A DNA stretch of 64,000 nt. Source: Xenorhabdus bovienii SS-2004. Lineage in GTDB: Bacteria > Pseudomonadota > Gammaproteobacteria > Enterobacterales > Enterobacteriaceae. The DNA lies in assembly GCF_000027225.1 (NCBI RefSeq), contig NC_013892.1, forward strand, positions 4,092,001 through 4,156,000, given 5' to 3'. The notes beneath the pieces were generated by a model, which searched no databases, was not told the DNA's origin, and saw only the letters and a program-made list of their open reading frames with translations. The translations under genes and the position numbers were made by a program. Positions 43,243 through 52,390 of this stretch are shown here, one piece after another. The first letter of the stretch is position 1, and every line of letters starts with the position of its first letter.

Positions 43243-43833
43243 ATGTCAATCACAGAAGAAGTCATGATCCATACGAGTGCCATCGTTGATGATGGTGCTA
43301 AAATAGGAAAGAATAGCCGAATTTGGCATTTTACACATATTTGCTCTGGTGCCCAAATTGGTGAAAACTGTTCTCTAGGTCAAAACGTATTTATTGGAAA
43401 TAAAGTAATTATTGGAAACCACTGCAAAATACAAAATAATATTTCCATCTATGATAATGTTTATTTAGAGGACGGTGTTTTTTGTGGTCCAAGTATGGTT
43501 TTTACTAATGTCTATAATCCTCGATCTTTCATCGAAAGAAAGAATGAGTATAAAAATACTTTAGTAAAAAAAGGAGCAACTTTAGGTGCCAACTGCACCA
43601 TAGTTTGTGGAACAACAATTGGTTCTTATGCTTTTATCGGTGCTGGAGCTGTTGTCAATAAAGATGTTCCTGATTACGCACTGATGGTCGGGGTACCAGC
43701 AAAACAAATAGGTTGGATGAGTGAATTTGGTGAACAGTTAGATCTACCATTGCATGGAAAATCCACTACAACATGTCCTTATACAGGGCATATCTATCAC
43801 TTAGATGATAACAGTGTAAAAAAAATCAAATAA
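43243..43833 (+). CDS. wbpD: UDP-GlcNAc3NA 3-N-acetyltransferase (WbpD-like)
   Basis: Left-handed beta-helix acetyltransferase that acetylates the C3 amine to give UDP-GlcNAc3NAcA. Hexapeptide repeats run through most of the protein ([40 protein letters not shown]). I chose ATG 43243; ATG 43264 (MIHTSAIV) is equally possible, and a GTG at 43228 is less likely. The [11 protein letters not shown] and [12 protein letters not shown] regions are as in P. aeruginosa WbpD. Confidence 0.9.
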   Translation: MSITEEVMIHTSAIVDDGAKIGKNSRIWHFTHICSGAQIGENCSLGQNVFIGNKVIIGNHCKIQNNISIYDNVYLEDGVFCGPSMVFTNVYNPRSFIERKNEYKNTLVKKGATLGANCTIVCGTTIGSYAFIGAGAVVNKDVPDYALMVGVPAKQIGWMSEFGEQLDLPLHGKSTTTCPYTGHIYHLDDNSVKKIK

Positions 43834-43850
43834 TATAGGAAGAATATATA

Positions 43851-44924
43851 ATGCAATTCACAGATCTAGCAGCACAACAATTAAAAATTAAAGATAAAAT
43901 AGACGAAAATATCCAAAAAGTATTAGCACATGGAAAATATATTCTAGGTCCAGAAGTCTCGGAATTAGAAGAAAAACTCGTTGAATATACTGGAGCAAAA
44001 TATTGTATCACATGTGCGAATGGAACCGATGCTTTGCAAATTGCTTTAATGGCTATTGGTATCAAACCCGGCGATGAAGTTATTACTCCTGGATTTACTT
44101 ATATTGCTACAGCTGAAACAGTCGCTCTTTTAGGCGGTATTCCTGTATATGTTGATGTAAAGCCAACAACTTATAATTTAGATCCAGCACTATTAGAAGC
44201 TGCAATAACTCCTAAAACTAAAGCAATTATTCCTGTTTCTTTATATGGTCAATGTGCTGATTTTGACGAAATCAATGCAATAGCAGAAAAACATAATATT
44301 ACCGTTATAGAAGATGCAGCCCAAAGTTTTGGAGCAACATATAAAGGTAAACGCTCTTGTAACTTAACAACTATTGCATGTACAAGCTTCTTTCCAAGTA
44401 AACCACTAGGATGCTACGGTGATGGTGGTGCTATTTTTACAAGCGATGAAGGATTAGCAAAAATTATTCGTCAAATTGCTCGTCATGGACAAGATAGAAG
44501 ATATCATCATATAAGAGTTGGTGTTAATAGTCGTTTAGATACTCTACAAGCTGCAATTCTTCTACCGAAGTTAGAAATTTTCGATGAAGAAATGAAATCA
44601 CGTCAAATAGTTGCTAAAAATTATAATAGAGCTTTAAATCAAATTGGCATCCTGACTACTCCATATATCGAATCCCATAATGTAAGTGCTTATGCGCAGT
44701 ATACAATTCGTGTTAGAAATCGTGATGAACTACAGTTGCGATTAAAGGAACAAGGCATTCCAACAACTGTTCATTATCCTATACCATTAAATAAACAACC
44801 TGCTGTTGCTAATAATACAATCCTTCCAGTTGGAGATATAATTTCTCAAGAAGTTATTAGCTTGCCTATGCACCCTTATTTGGAAAATTCAGATATAAGA
44901 AAAATAATAAGAAGCATAAAATAA
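43851..44924 (+). CDS. wbpE: UDP-2-acetamido-3-keto-glucuronate aminotransferase (WbpE-like)
   Basis: DegT/DnrJ/EryC1-family PLP aminotransferase installing the C3 amine from glutamate. The 357-residue product has the PLP Lys184 in FFPSKPLGCYGDGG, the IEDAAQSFGA cofactor motif and the CANGTDALQIAL phosphate loop. GGAAGAA precedes the ATG. With wbpA, B and D it gives a complete route to UDP-D-GlcNAc3NAcA. No WbpI-type 2-epimerase is present in the cluster. Confidence 0.92.
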   Translation: MQFTDLAAQQLKIKDKIDENIQKVLAHGKYILGPEVSELEEKLVEYTGAKYCITCANGTDALQIALMAIGIKPGDEVITPGFTYIATAETVALLGGIPVYVDVKPTTYNLDPALLEAAITPKTKAIIPVSLYGQCADFDEINAIAEKHNITVIEDAAQSFGATYKGKRSCNLTTIACTSFFPSKPLGCYGDGGAIFTSDEGLAKIIRQIARHGQDRRYHHIRVGVNSRLDTLQAAILLPKLEIFDEEMKSRQIVAKNYNRALNQIGILTTPYIESHNVSAYAQYTIRVRNRDELQLRLKEQGIPTTVHYPIPLNKQPAVANNTILPVGDIISQEVISLPMHPYLENSDIRKIIRSIK

Positions 44925-44928
44925 TCAC

Positions 44929-46386
44929 ATGAATTATATTAAAAACATTCTTCTTAAAATAAAAGAGAAAAATAAATTTTACTATAATGTGCTATCTTTG
45001 GCAGGAGGAACATTATTAGCTCAATTAATTACAATAGCTTTTATGCCTTTAATGACAAGATTATATTCACCGAATTCCTTTGGAGTATTGGCAACATATA
45101 TAAGTATAATCGCTATACTCAATGTAATTGTAAGTCTGCGTTATGAATTAGCTATTGTTTTGCCTAAGTATGATAATCAAGCTAAAGTTATTTTATTTTT
45201 AGCCTTAGCATTCACTATAATTACATCTTTCACATCCATATTAATAATAATATTTTTCCCAAAAAAGTTACTAGGGAATATGGGACTACAAGATTTTAAT
45301 AACTATTTATACCTAATCCCAGCGTCATTATTATTCATTGGAATTTATCAGGCATTAACTTATTGGGCCAGCAGAAATAAAAATTTCACTCTGATTGCCA
45401 GAACAAAATTCAGTCAAACTCTATCAATGCTTATTGCCCAGCTGTCTTTATATAAATTACAAGATTTAGGCTTGATATTAGGGCAATTATTAAATCAATT
45501 CATGGGAAGTCTAAAATTATATAAATATTCAAAAAAAACCAAATCTTTTGTCATACCATCGCGGAAAAGATTAATATGGGGCATACGAAAATATAAAGAT
45601 TTCCCTAAGTACATTTTAATGGGTTCCCTATTAGATAATACTAGCTCTAGGATACCTATATTTTTATTAGCAATACATTTTAATCCAGCATATGCTGGGT
45701 TCTATGCAATAACAGATAGAATCCTAACACTTCCTGTTCAATTAATTGGAAAATCACTATCTAATGTCTATTATGCTGAGGCTTCCAATTTTTACAGGGA
45801 AAATAGACTAAATGAATTAACCTATCAAATATATAAAAAACTTGTAACATTAGCTTTTCCTTTCGTAATATTGATAATGCTAATTTCACCAACCATGTTT
45901 AATTATATTTTTGGAAACGAATGGAAAACTGCAGGACATTATGCAAGGATACTTTGTATGTTGATGTACATAGTATTTATTACATCCCCAATAAGTTCAG
46001 CATATATGATATTAGGAAAACAGAAAATCTGGACATTATTTCAAGCAATAATACTACTAACAAGCATAGTTACATTATATATTGGTATATATTTAGATAA
46101 TGACATATATACTATCCTGTTCTATTCTATAGGAAACATGCTATGTTGGAGTATCATTTTAGTTTATCTTTTTAGAATATTAAAGATAAAATTCAAACAA
46201 TACTTCAAAGACCAGTATATAAATTTTATATTATCATTACTCACAAACTCTCCTTTAATAATATATATGTTATACATACACCTAAATAATACTCAAGAAA
46301 ATACTATATATTGGGCTGGATGTATAATTATCTCATTAATATTAATTATATTTAGATACATGCATATGTTAAAGAAAAAGGTATAA
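44929..46386 (+). CDS. wzx: O-antigen flippase Wzx
   Basis: MOP-superfamily transporter that flips the undecaprenyl-linked repeat unit to the periplasm. The 485-residue product has about 12 predicted membrane helices, an N-terminal LAGGTLLAQLITIAFMPLMTRLY typical of Wzx, and very AT-rich codons. It starts 4 nt after wbpE. Assigned by topology, the N-terminal signature and context. Confidence 0.88.
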   Translation: MNYIKNILLKIKEKNKFYYNVLSLAGGTLLAQLITIAFMPLMTRLYSPNSFGVLATYISIIAILNVIVSLRYELAIVLPKYDNQAKVILFLALAFTIITSFTSILIIIFFPKKLLGNMGLQDFNNYLYLIPASLLFIGIYQALTYWASRNKNFTLIARTKFSQTLSMLIAQLSLYKLQDLGLILGQLLNQFMGSLKLYKYSKKTKSFVIPSRKRLIWGIRKYKDFPKYILMGSLLDNTSSRIPIFLLAIHFNPAYAGFYAITDRILTLPVQLIGKSLSNVYYAEASNFYRENRLNELTYQIYKKLVTLAFPFVILIMLISPTMFNYIFGNEWKTAGHYARILCMLMYIVFITSPISSAYMILGKQKIWTLFQAIILLTSIVTLYIGIYLDNDIYTILFYSIGNMLCWSIILVYLFRILKIKFKQYFKDQYINFILSLLTNSPLIIYMLYIHLNNTQENTIYWAGCIIISLILIIFRYMHMLKKKV

Positions 46387-46387
46387 A

Positions 46388-47977
46388 ATGAAACCTAAAA
46401 TAATATTATCAAACGATTGGTTTTATGAAGAAATAAAAAATGGCACCATATATATAAAAGGAAATATTTTTTTAAAAAAAGAAAAAATAGATAAAAATCA
46501 AATAATCGATATATTAATTAAAAGTAAGAAAAAAAATAATATACCTGAAGCCATAAAAAATTTTAATGGTTTCTTTTCCATTATATTTTATCACGAAGAT
46601 AATGTTATTTTAATAACGGATCATATTAGAAGCATACCTATAATTTATGCACTAAATGAAAATGAATTGATAATAAGCGATATTGCTATAAACATAAGGG
46701 AAAATTTAACCATATCTGAAATAAATAATTCAGCTAAAACAGAAATCATTTTAAATTCATTTGTAGCTGGTGATGAAACATTATCTAAAAACATAAAACA
46801 AGTAGAGGCAGGCTGTATAGTCATAATCAAAGAAAAAACTATAGAAAAACAGTATTATAACATTCGTATAAATAACACATATGATTATGACAATGTGGAA
46901 TTTTATAACAAAAATAAAAAAATATTATCAGATTCAATTCAAAGATTAATAAATTTTGCTAATGGCAGAAAGATTGTTATACCTCTCAGCGCCGGATATG
47001 ATTCAAAATTAATCGCAACTCTTCTAAAAAAATCAAACTATAACAATATCATTAGTTATAGTTATGGTAGAGAAAATTGCGATGAAATAAAAAAAAGCAA
47101 ACAAGTGGCAAATAGCTTAAATATACCTTGGATATTTATAGATTATGGAAAATTCAATTTCAAGAAACATATAACCGATAAAAACACTCAAAATTATATG
47201 TTATATGCATGCAACTATGTAAGTTTACCCCATACACAAGATTTCCTTGCAGTGAAATATCTTAAAGATAATAACCTAATTCCAAATGACTCTATTTTTG
47301 TTCCAGGACATAGTATCGCAAGTGCTTTTCCCCTTATAAATAAAAATATAGATAAGATAAAATCTACACGTGAGATTGTAGATCACATTTATAATCTATA
47401 CTATAACAATGACCCATATTTAAAAAAGAAGAACAAAAATGCAATAAAAAATAAGATTAAGGAAATAATAAAAACAGCAGGATATTACGACAACAGTCAT
47501 CTTTCAGATGTTATACTATTTTGGGCAGCATATGAAGATGACGTTAAATTTATTATAAATTCTATTAAAGTCTACGAGTTTTTTGGATATACATTTTGGT
47601 TGCCATTATGGGATAAAAATTACTCAGATTTCTGGATGCAAACTTCACATAAATTTAAATATCATAGAACATGGTATGAGCATTTTATCAGAAATCAATT
47701 TGAATATTTTCAAAAAGAAAAATATAACGAAGATGAAGAAAAGCCAATAATAGAATTACCTAAAAACAAAGAAAATAAAATAATTTCATTATTAAAGAAA
47801 ATAACAATATTAAGAAGATTAAAAAAATCAATATATTTCCTTTTTCCAAAGAATGATTTCAGAGGAACATCATATACCTACAATAAATTCGAAGTATTTT
47901 TATTACACATGCAAGGGAAACATTTACACTCCAAATATACTTTAGACCTTATTAATAAACATATTATAAAAAAATAA
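46388..47977 (+). CDS. asparagine-synthetase-like amidotransferase (sugar amidation?)
   Basis: 529 residues. The N-terminal third resembles a class II glutamine amidotransferase fold (NFNGFFSIIFYHEDNVILITDHIRSIPIIYALN) but begins MKPKI, so the catalytic Cys2 is missing. The central synthetase domain has an ATP PP-loop variant, PLSAGYDSKL (residues 199-208). Relatives such as P. aeruginosa WbpS are proposed to amidate uronic acids in O-antigen. Here the uronate made by wbpABDE, or glucuronate from the Ugd homologue, is the likely acceptor; that is inference. AT content is extreme, suggesting foreign origin. Confidence 0.72.
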   Translation: MKPKIILSNDWFYEEIKNGTIYIKGNIFLKKEKIDKNQIIDILIKSKKKNNIPEAIKNFNGFFSIIFYHEDNVILITDHIRSIPIIYALNENELIISDIAINIRENLTISEINNSAKTEIILNSFVAGDETLSKNIKQVEAGCIVIIKEKTIEKQYYNIRINNTYDYDNVEFYNKNKKILSDSIQRLINFANGRKIVIPLSAGYDSKLIATLLKKSNYNNIISYSYGRENCDEIKKSKQVANSLNIPWIFIDYGKFNFKKHITDKNTQNYMLYACNYVSLPHTQDFLAVKYLKDNNLIPNDSIFVPGHSIASAFPLINKNIDKIKSTREIVDHIYNLYYNNDPYLKKKNKNAIKNKIKEIIKTAGYYDNSHLSDVILFWAAYEDDVKFIINSIKVYEFFGYTFWLPLWDKNYSDFWMQTSHKFKYHRTWYEHFIRNQFEYFQKEKYNEDEEKPIIELPKNKENKIISLLKKITILRRLKKSIYFLFPKNDFRGTSYTYNKFEVFLLHMQGKHLHSKYTLDLINKHIIKK

Positions 47978-48036
47978 ATTAACTCTTAAAATTAGATAAT
48001 TAAACACTAAAAATTAAATTACTTTAGAGCCTTAAT

Positions 48037-48681
48037 ATGAATCTATTAAAAAAAACCATAAAAGCATTAGTACCTCAAAAAGCATTAATTAAATTGAAAA
48101 GTGTTTTATACTTTAACGGTCTTTTACCTTATAAACCTAGAGTATATAAGATTATGTACAAAAATAAGACCTTATACCTTAGTAATGCTATTGATGTTAC
48201 GCATTGGTCAAAACTAGATATAGGTAATAATACCTTTATTTGGCATTTTACTATATTAGATACATATAATGGCATAAAGATAGGAAATGACTGCCAAATA
48301 GGCACAAGAGTGGGAATATTTACTCATAGTAGCCATAATTCTATACGTCTTTACAATAAAGAATATCATAATATTCCTTTTCAAGAACTTCAAGGAAGAA
48401 TAAAAGGTAGTGTTGAGATTGATGATAATACTTTTATTGGCGCAAATGCAATCATTATGCCCAATACAAAAATAGGGAAAGGATGTATAGTAACAGCATT
48501 CTCTTATGTGCAAGGAAATTTTAGTGACTTTTCAATAATCGCTGGAAATCCTGCAAAAAAAGTCGGAGATGTACGAAAGATTGATTATAGATTATTAAAA
48601 AAACATCCAGAATTAATTGAATCATATTTAAAATATTTTAACTATAAATCTATTGGGGCTCTTATTGATCATGAAGAATAA
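48037..48681 (+). CDS. hexapeptide-repeat acyltransferase
   Basis: 214 residues with a left-handed beta-helix (IGNNTFIWHFTILDTYNGIKIGNDCQIG; VEIDDNTFIGANAIIMPNTKIGKGC) and the IIAGNPAKKVG end typical of O- or N-acetyltransferases. The likely catalytic His is in FTHSSHNS. It probably acetylates a sugar of the repeat unit. Its 3' end overlaps the next gene by 11 nt. Confidence 0.8.
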   Translation: MNLLKKTIKALVPQKALIKLKSVLYFNGLLPYKPRVYKIMYKNKTLYLSNAIDVTHWSKLDIGNNTFIWHFTILDTYNGIKIGNDCQIGTRVGIFTHSSHNSIRLYNKEYHNIPFQELQGRIKGSVEIDDNTFIGANAIIMPNTKIGKGCIVTAFSYVQGNFSDFSIIAGNPAKKVGDVRKIDYRLLKKHPELIESYLKYFNYKSIGALIDHEE

Positions 48682-49630
48682 TAAAGAATTATATAAAAAT
48701 CTCTGCGAAACAGAGAAAACAATCCCTATATTTAGTCAAGCTTGGTGGCTTGACGCAACTGCAGGAATAGAAAATTGGGATGTAGCTATCGTTCAAAAGG
48801 AAAATGGAGAAATTATTGCCTCCCTACCTTATATGATAAAGAAAGTTCAATTTCTAAAAAAAATCACTCAGCCCAAATTAACACAGTTTCTAGGTCCCTG
48901 GTTCAAGGAAAATAATAGCAATTACACCAAGTCACTAGGTCAACAAAAAGATCTAATGTTTTCACTCATAGAGCAGCTACCTGAATTTCATTCCTTTTCT
49001 CAAAATTGGAATCATTCTCAACAAAATTGGTTGCCATTCTATTGGAAAAATTTTTCCCAAAGTACAAGATATACATATAGAATTACAGACATAAGTAATG
49101 AGGAGAAATTATGGAATGGATTTCAATCAAATATAAGAGGTTATATTCGCAAAGCAAAAGAACGTTATGAGCTAGAAATACGTACAGATTTAGATATTCA
49201 TGAATTCTTAAAATTAAATAACAAGGTATTTGAACGTCAAAATAAAACTCCTCCATACGAAGATAACTTTGTTATCGATCTGGATAGAGTTTGTTCAGAA
49301 AAAAAATCTCGGAAAATTTTTATTGCTCAAGATAAATTAGGCAGAAAACATGCTGGAGCTTACCTAATATGGGATAACAATAACGCATACTATATTATGG
49401 CAGGAGCAGACCCATCACTTCCAAATAGTGGGGCAACAAGTTTATGTTTATGGGAAGCAATAAAATTTGCATCTACAGTGACAAAAAATTTTGACTTTGA
49501 AGGCTCTATGCTTGAACCTGTTGAAAGATTTTTTAGAGCATTTGGCGCTGAACAAACACCATATTTTCATATCTCTAAAACAAATTCAAAGATATTAAAA
49601 ACATATTATTTCCTTAAAAATTTAAAATAA
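48671..49630 (+). CDS. FemAB/GNAT-like acyl- or aminoacyltransferase
   Basis: 319 residues from ATG 48671 (MKNNKELYKNLCETE); a TTG at 48653 in the same frame is less likely. The two-lobed pattern FSQAWWLDATAGIENWDVAIV, then NIRGYIRKAKERYELEI and GADPSLPNSGATSLCLWEAIKF, resembles FemAB/BioF2-like (Acetyltransf_6) proteins found in polysaccharide loci. Such enzymes transfer acyl or aminoacyl groups; the donor here is unknown. It overlaps the preceding gene. Confidence 0.68.
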   Translation: MKNNKELYKNLCETEKTIPIFSQAWWLDATAGIENWDVAIVQKENGEIIASLPYMIKKVQFLKKITQPKLTQFLGPWFKENNSNYTKSLGQQKDLMFSLIEQLPEFHSFSQNWNHSQQNWLPFYWKNFSQSTRYTYRITDISNEEKLWNGFQSNIRGYIRKAKERYELEIRTDLDIHEFLKLNNKVFERQNKTPPYEDNFVIDLDRVCSEKKSRKIFIAQDKLGRKHAGAYLIWDNNNAYYIMAGADPSLPNSGATSLCLWEAIKFASTVTKNFDFEGSMLEPVERFFRAFGAEQTPYFHISKTNSKILKTYYFLKNLK

Positions 49631-49710
49631 CACTTATATTCCTCCCACTTAAAGATGTAGTTTCTTAATGAGAATTAATCATTACAAATAAATTAATTAC
49701 ACATTTTACC

Positions 49711-49739
49711 CTACATCTTCATGTTCATGTTCATGTTCT
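49711..49739 (+). repeat. hexamer repeat upstream of the deacetylase-like gene
   Basis: TTCATG occurs three times in tandem (49719-49736), 15-36 nt before the next start codon. CTACATCT at 49711-49718 is the inverse of AGATGTAG at 49653-49660. It is the only sizeable gap inside the cluster (123 nt). Confidence 0.6.
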
Positions 49740-49753
49740 AAAGATATACAAAA

Positions 49754-51103
49754 ATGAAATCCATTAATTCTAACATACTGCTTTGGTTCCAACTTATTAT
49801 AAGAGAACGATTTGGAATTCCAATTAATGCTTCATATACAGAGAAAGGTATAAAATTATATCTTCAAAAAGAAGAAAAATATATTATACTTGACGAATTA
49901 CAATCAAGCTTCTATTCCATAGATACAAAATTGTCGTTTACTACTTGGAATGGATGTGAAGAAGGCTGGGAGACAATATTAGCCTCCCCCTTACCAGCAC
50001 CAACAATTAAAAATTTACCAAAACCTTTAATTGAAAAAAAGTCATATGGACATAATATTCATTATGATATTATTGGTTTAACTTATTGGATATTATCTAG
50101 AATAGAAGAAATAAATAAAGAGCAAGTATTAGATAATCACTATAGGTTCCCTGCCATTGAGTCTCATGCCTATAAAAATAATTATCTAAATCGCCCAATT
50201 GTTGATGAATGGTTACATATTTTAAGACAAATAATTGAAAAAACTTGGCCAAATGCAGTGCTAAAAAAGCATCAATTTAGATTTAATGCTACACATGATG
50301 TTGATAGACCATATAGATTTAAATATTGTAAATTAACTAAATTAATAAAAAATATTGCTGGCGATGTAATTCGTAAGAAAGTATTTTCATCAATTATATA
50401 TGCTCCTTTTATAAAAATATCAAATAATAAACATGTTCTTAATAAGGATCTATATTTTACTTTTGATTGGATTATGAACCTATCAGAAAAAAATAACATA
50501 AAGAGTGAGTTCTATTTCATCTGTGGGCGAACAGATAGAACTAAAGACGCTGATTATGAGATTGAAGACCCACTAATACGAGGTTTACTTCGAAAAATTC
50601 ATTCTAGAGGACATGTTATAGGATTACATCCTAGCTATAGTTCCTTCCAAGATCCACAACAAATAAAAGAAGAATTTTCTCGCTTACAAAATGTATGTGC
50701 TGAGGAAAATATAAAACAAAAACAGTATGGTGGACGAATGCATTATTTACGATGGTCACACCCAGAAACTCTAGTTGCATGGAATAATGCTGGCTTAAAC
50801 TATGATAGCACTCTCGGCTATGCTGATAGGCCTGGTTTTCGTTGTGGTACTTGTTTTGAATATCCCGCAATAAACCCTCTAACAAATGAAATTTTAAACA
50901 TAAGAATAAGACCTTTGATTGTAATGGAATCCTCTATATTGAAATATATGAACATTAAAAATACCAACGATGCAAAGACCTTGTTTTTATATTATAAAAA
51001 TATATGCAAAAAGTTTAATGGTGAGTTTACATTACTATGGCATAATAGTGAACTTTATAATAATAAAATGAGAGAAATATATTTAGCATTGTTAACTGAA
51101 TAG
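49754..51103 (+). CDS. polysaccharide-deacetylase-fold protein
   Basis: 449 residues. An N-terminal domain of about 170 residues of unknown role (WFQLIIRERFGI...LTYWILSRIEE) precedes a NodB-like domain. The metal-site candidates are His181/Asp182 and Asp184 (NATHDVDRP), His287 and His292 (RGHVIGLHPSYSS), with RWSHPET and LLWHNSE further on. No signal peptide, so it probably acts in the cytoplasm. Such proteins often accompany FemAB-like enzymes in polysaccharide clusters. Deacetylation of a sugar is plausible, not shown. Confidence 0.75.
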   Translation: MKSINSNILLWFQLIIRERFGIPINASYTEKGIKLYLQKEEKYIILDELQSSFYSIDTKLSFTTWNGCEEGWETILASPLPAPTIKNLPKPLIEKKSYGHNIHYDIIGLTYWILSRIEEINKEQVLDNHYRFPAIESHAYKNNYLNRPIVDEWLHILRQIIEKTWPNAVLKKHQFRFNATHDVDRPYRFKYCKLTKLIKNIAGDVIRKKVFSSIIYAPFIKISNNKHVLNKDLYFTFDWIMNLSEKNNIKSEFYFICGRTDRTKDADYEIEDPLIRGLLRKIHSRGHVIGLHPSYSSFQDPQQIKEEFSRLQNVCAEENIKQKQYGGRMHYLRWSHPETLVAWNNAGLNYDSTLGYADRPGFRCGTCFEYPAINPLTNEILNIRIRPLIVMESSILKYMNIKNTNDAKTLFLYYKNICKKFNGEFTLLWHNSELYNNKMREIYLALLTE

Positions 51104-51110
51104 GCATGAA

Positions 51111-52385
51111 GTGAAAATATTTAAATTACTAGAGAAACGTTATATATATTTCTTTCTATCAATATTATATAAACTTCTACTAGACATATCATATGTTAAT
51201 TTTGTAAATCCATTATATGGATATTCAGGTTTTCATATTAATTTCAATATATTACAATATTTTTTTGGGTGGATTTTATTTTTACTATTACTAATTTTAT
51301 CTCCACACCTTATGAATAAAATATCTGACTACTTTCATTCCCAAGCCTTGTTTGCTTTATTAGCTCCTATTATTGTACTATACGGAATGGATTCAAATTT
51401 ACCTCTTACTCCTGTTATTTATTCATTAGCCTCCATTTTATTTATAAGGTGGTTGACCAATACTTCTATAAAAACACCTAAAATATCAATAGTACCAATA
51501 ATAAAAAATGGCGACAAAATTTTCTATCTAATATCATTAATAATGGTTATATATCTTGTTTGTTGGTATTTTTTTTCTGGTGCAGTAAATAATATAAATT
51601 TTAATATAACTAAAGTTTATGAATTTAGAGAAAAAAATAGTGCAATAACAAATATAGGTATTTTAGCTTATGTTAATGATTGGGTCTACAGTGTTTTTTC
51701 TTTATCACTCCTTGGCTATTCTTTATGGAGAAAAAAATACATCACGTTTTTATTTGTTATAATATGTCAAATCTTTTTCTATAGTATATCAGCCCATAAA
51801 TCGGTATTATTTGCACCTTTTTTTGTAATTGGAATTTATTTTTATTTTAGTCGTACTAATGCTCTATCATCTGTGCCATTAGTTTTTAGCACTACCGTTC
51901 TTTGTGGTTTATTATTATATAACATAGTTAATGAAACTATTTTTCCTTCTATGTTTATTAGGCGTGTTTTTTTTGTACCTGCTAATTTAACTTATGTCTA
52001 TTTTGAATTTTTCCAACATAACCCTTATTCTATGTGGAGCAATTCTATATTAAAATTTATACAACCTAATATTTATGAGGCGGGAATATCTAAAACCATT
52101 GGAATATATATAGGCACTGACATATATGCTAATAATGGATATATAAGCAGCGGTTTTGCTCAAGCAGGATTACTAGGCATATTCTTATATAGTATAATAC
52201 TTGGTATATATCTAAAATGGTTAAATATATTATCTAATAAAGGCCCTACATTATGGCTTGGATTAATATTAGTTGTAACACCTTTGAGAAGCTTATTAAT
52301 TTCATCAGATCTATTAACTGTGATGCTTACACATGGTCTATTTGTAGCTACTCTAATGTTGATTTTACTCAGAAAGAATAAATAA
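51111..52385 (+). CDS. wzy: O-antigen polymerase Wzy (probable)
   Basis: 424-residue membrane protein with about ten helices and a larger periplasmic loop in the C-terminal half (residues about 285-345, containing FFQHNPYSMWSNSI), the usual Wzy layout. It resembles the oligosaccharide repeat-unit polymerase family. The start codon is GTG, 8 nt after the previous stop. Assigned by topology and by being the only polymerase candidate in the cluster. Confidence 0.82.
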   Translation: MKIFKLLEKRYIYFFLSILYKLLLDISYVNFVNPLYGYSGFHINFNILQYFFGWILFLLLLILSPHLMNKISDYFHSQALFALLAPIIVLYGMDSNLPLTPVIYSLASILFIRWLTNTSIKTPKISIVPIIKNGDKIFYLISLIMVIYLVCWYFFSGAVNNINFNITKVYEFREKNSAITNIGILAYVNDWVYSVFSLSLLGYSLWRKKYITFLFVIICQIFFYSISAHKSVLFAPFFVIGIYFYFSRTNALSSVPLVFSTTVLCGLLLYNIVNETIFPSMFIRRVFFVPANLTYVYFEFFQHNPYSMWSNSILKFIQPNIYEAGISKTIGIYIGTDIYANNGYISSGFAQAGLLGIFLYSIILGIYLKWLNILSNKGPTLWLGLILVVTPLRSLLISSDLLTVMLTHGLFVATLMLILLRKNK

Positions 52386-52390
52386 CAATC

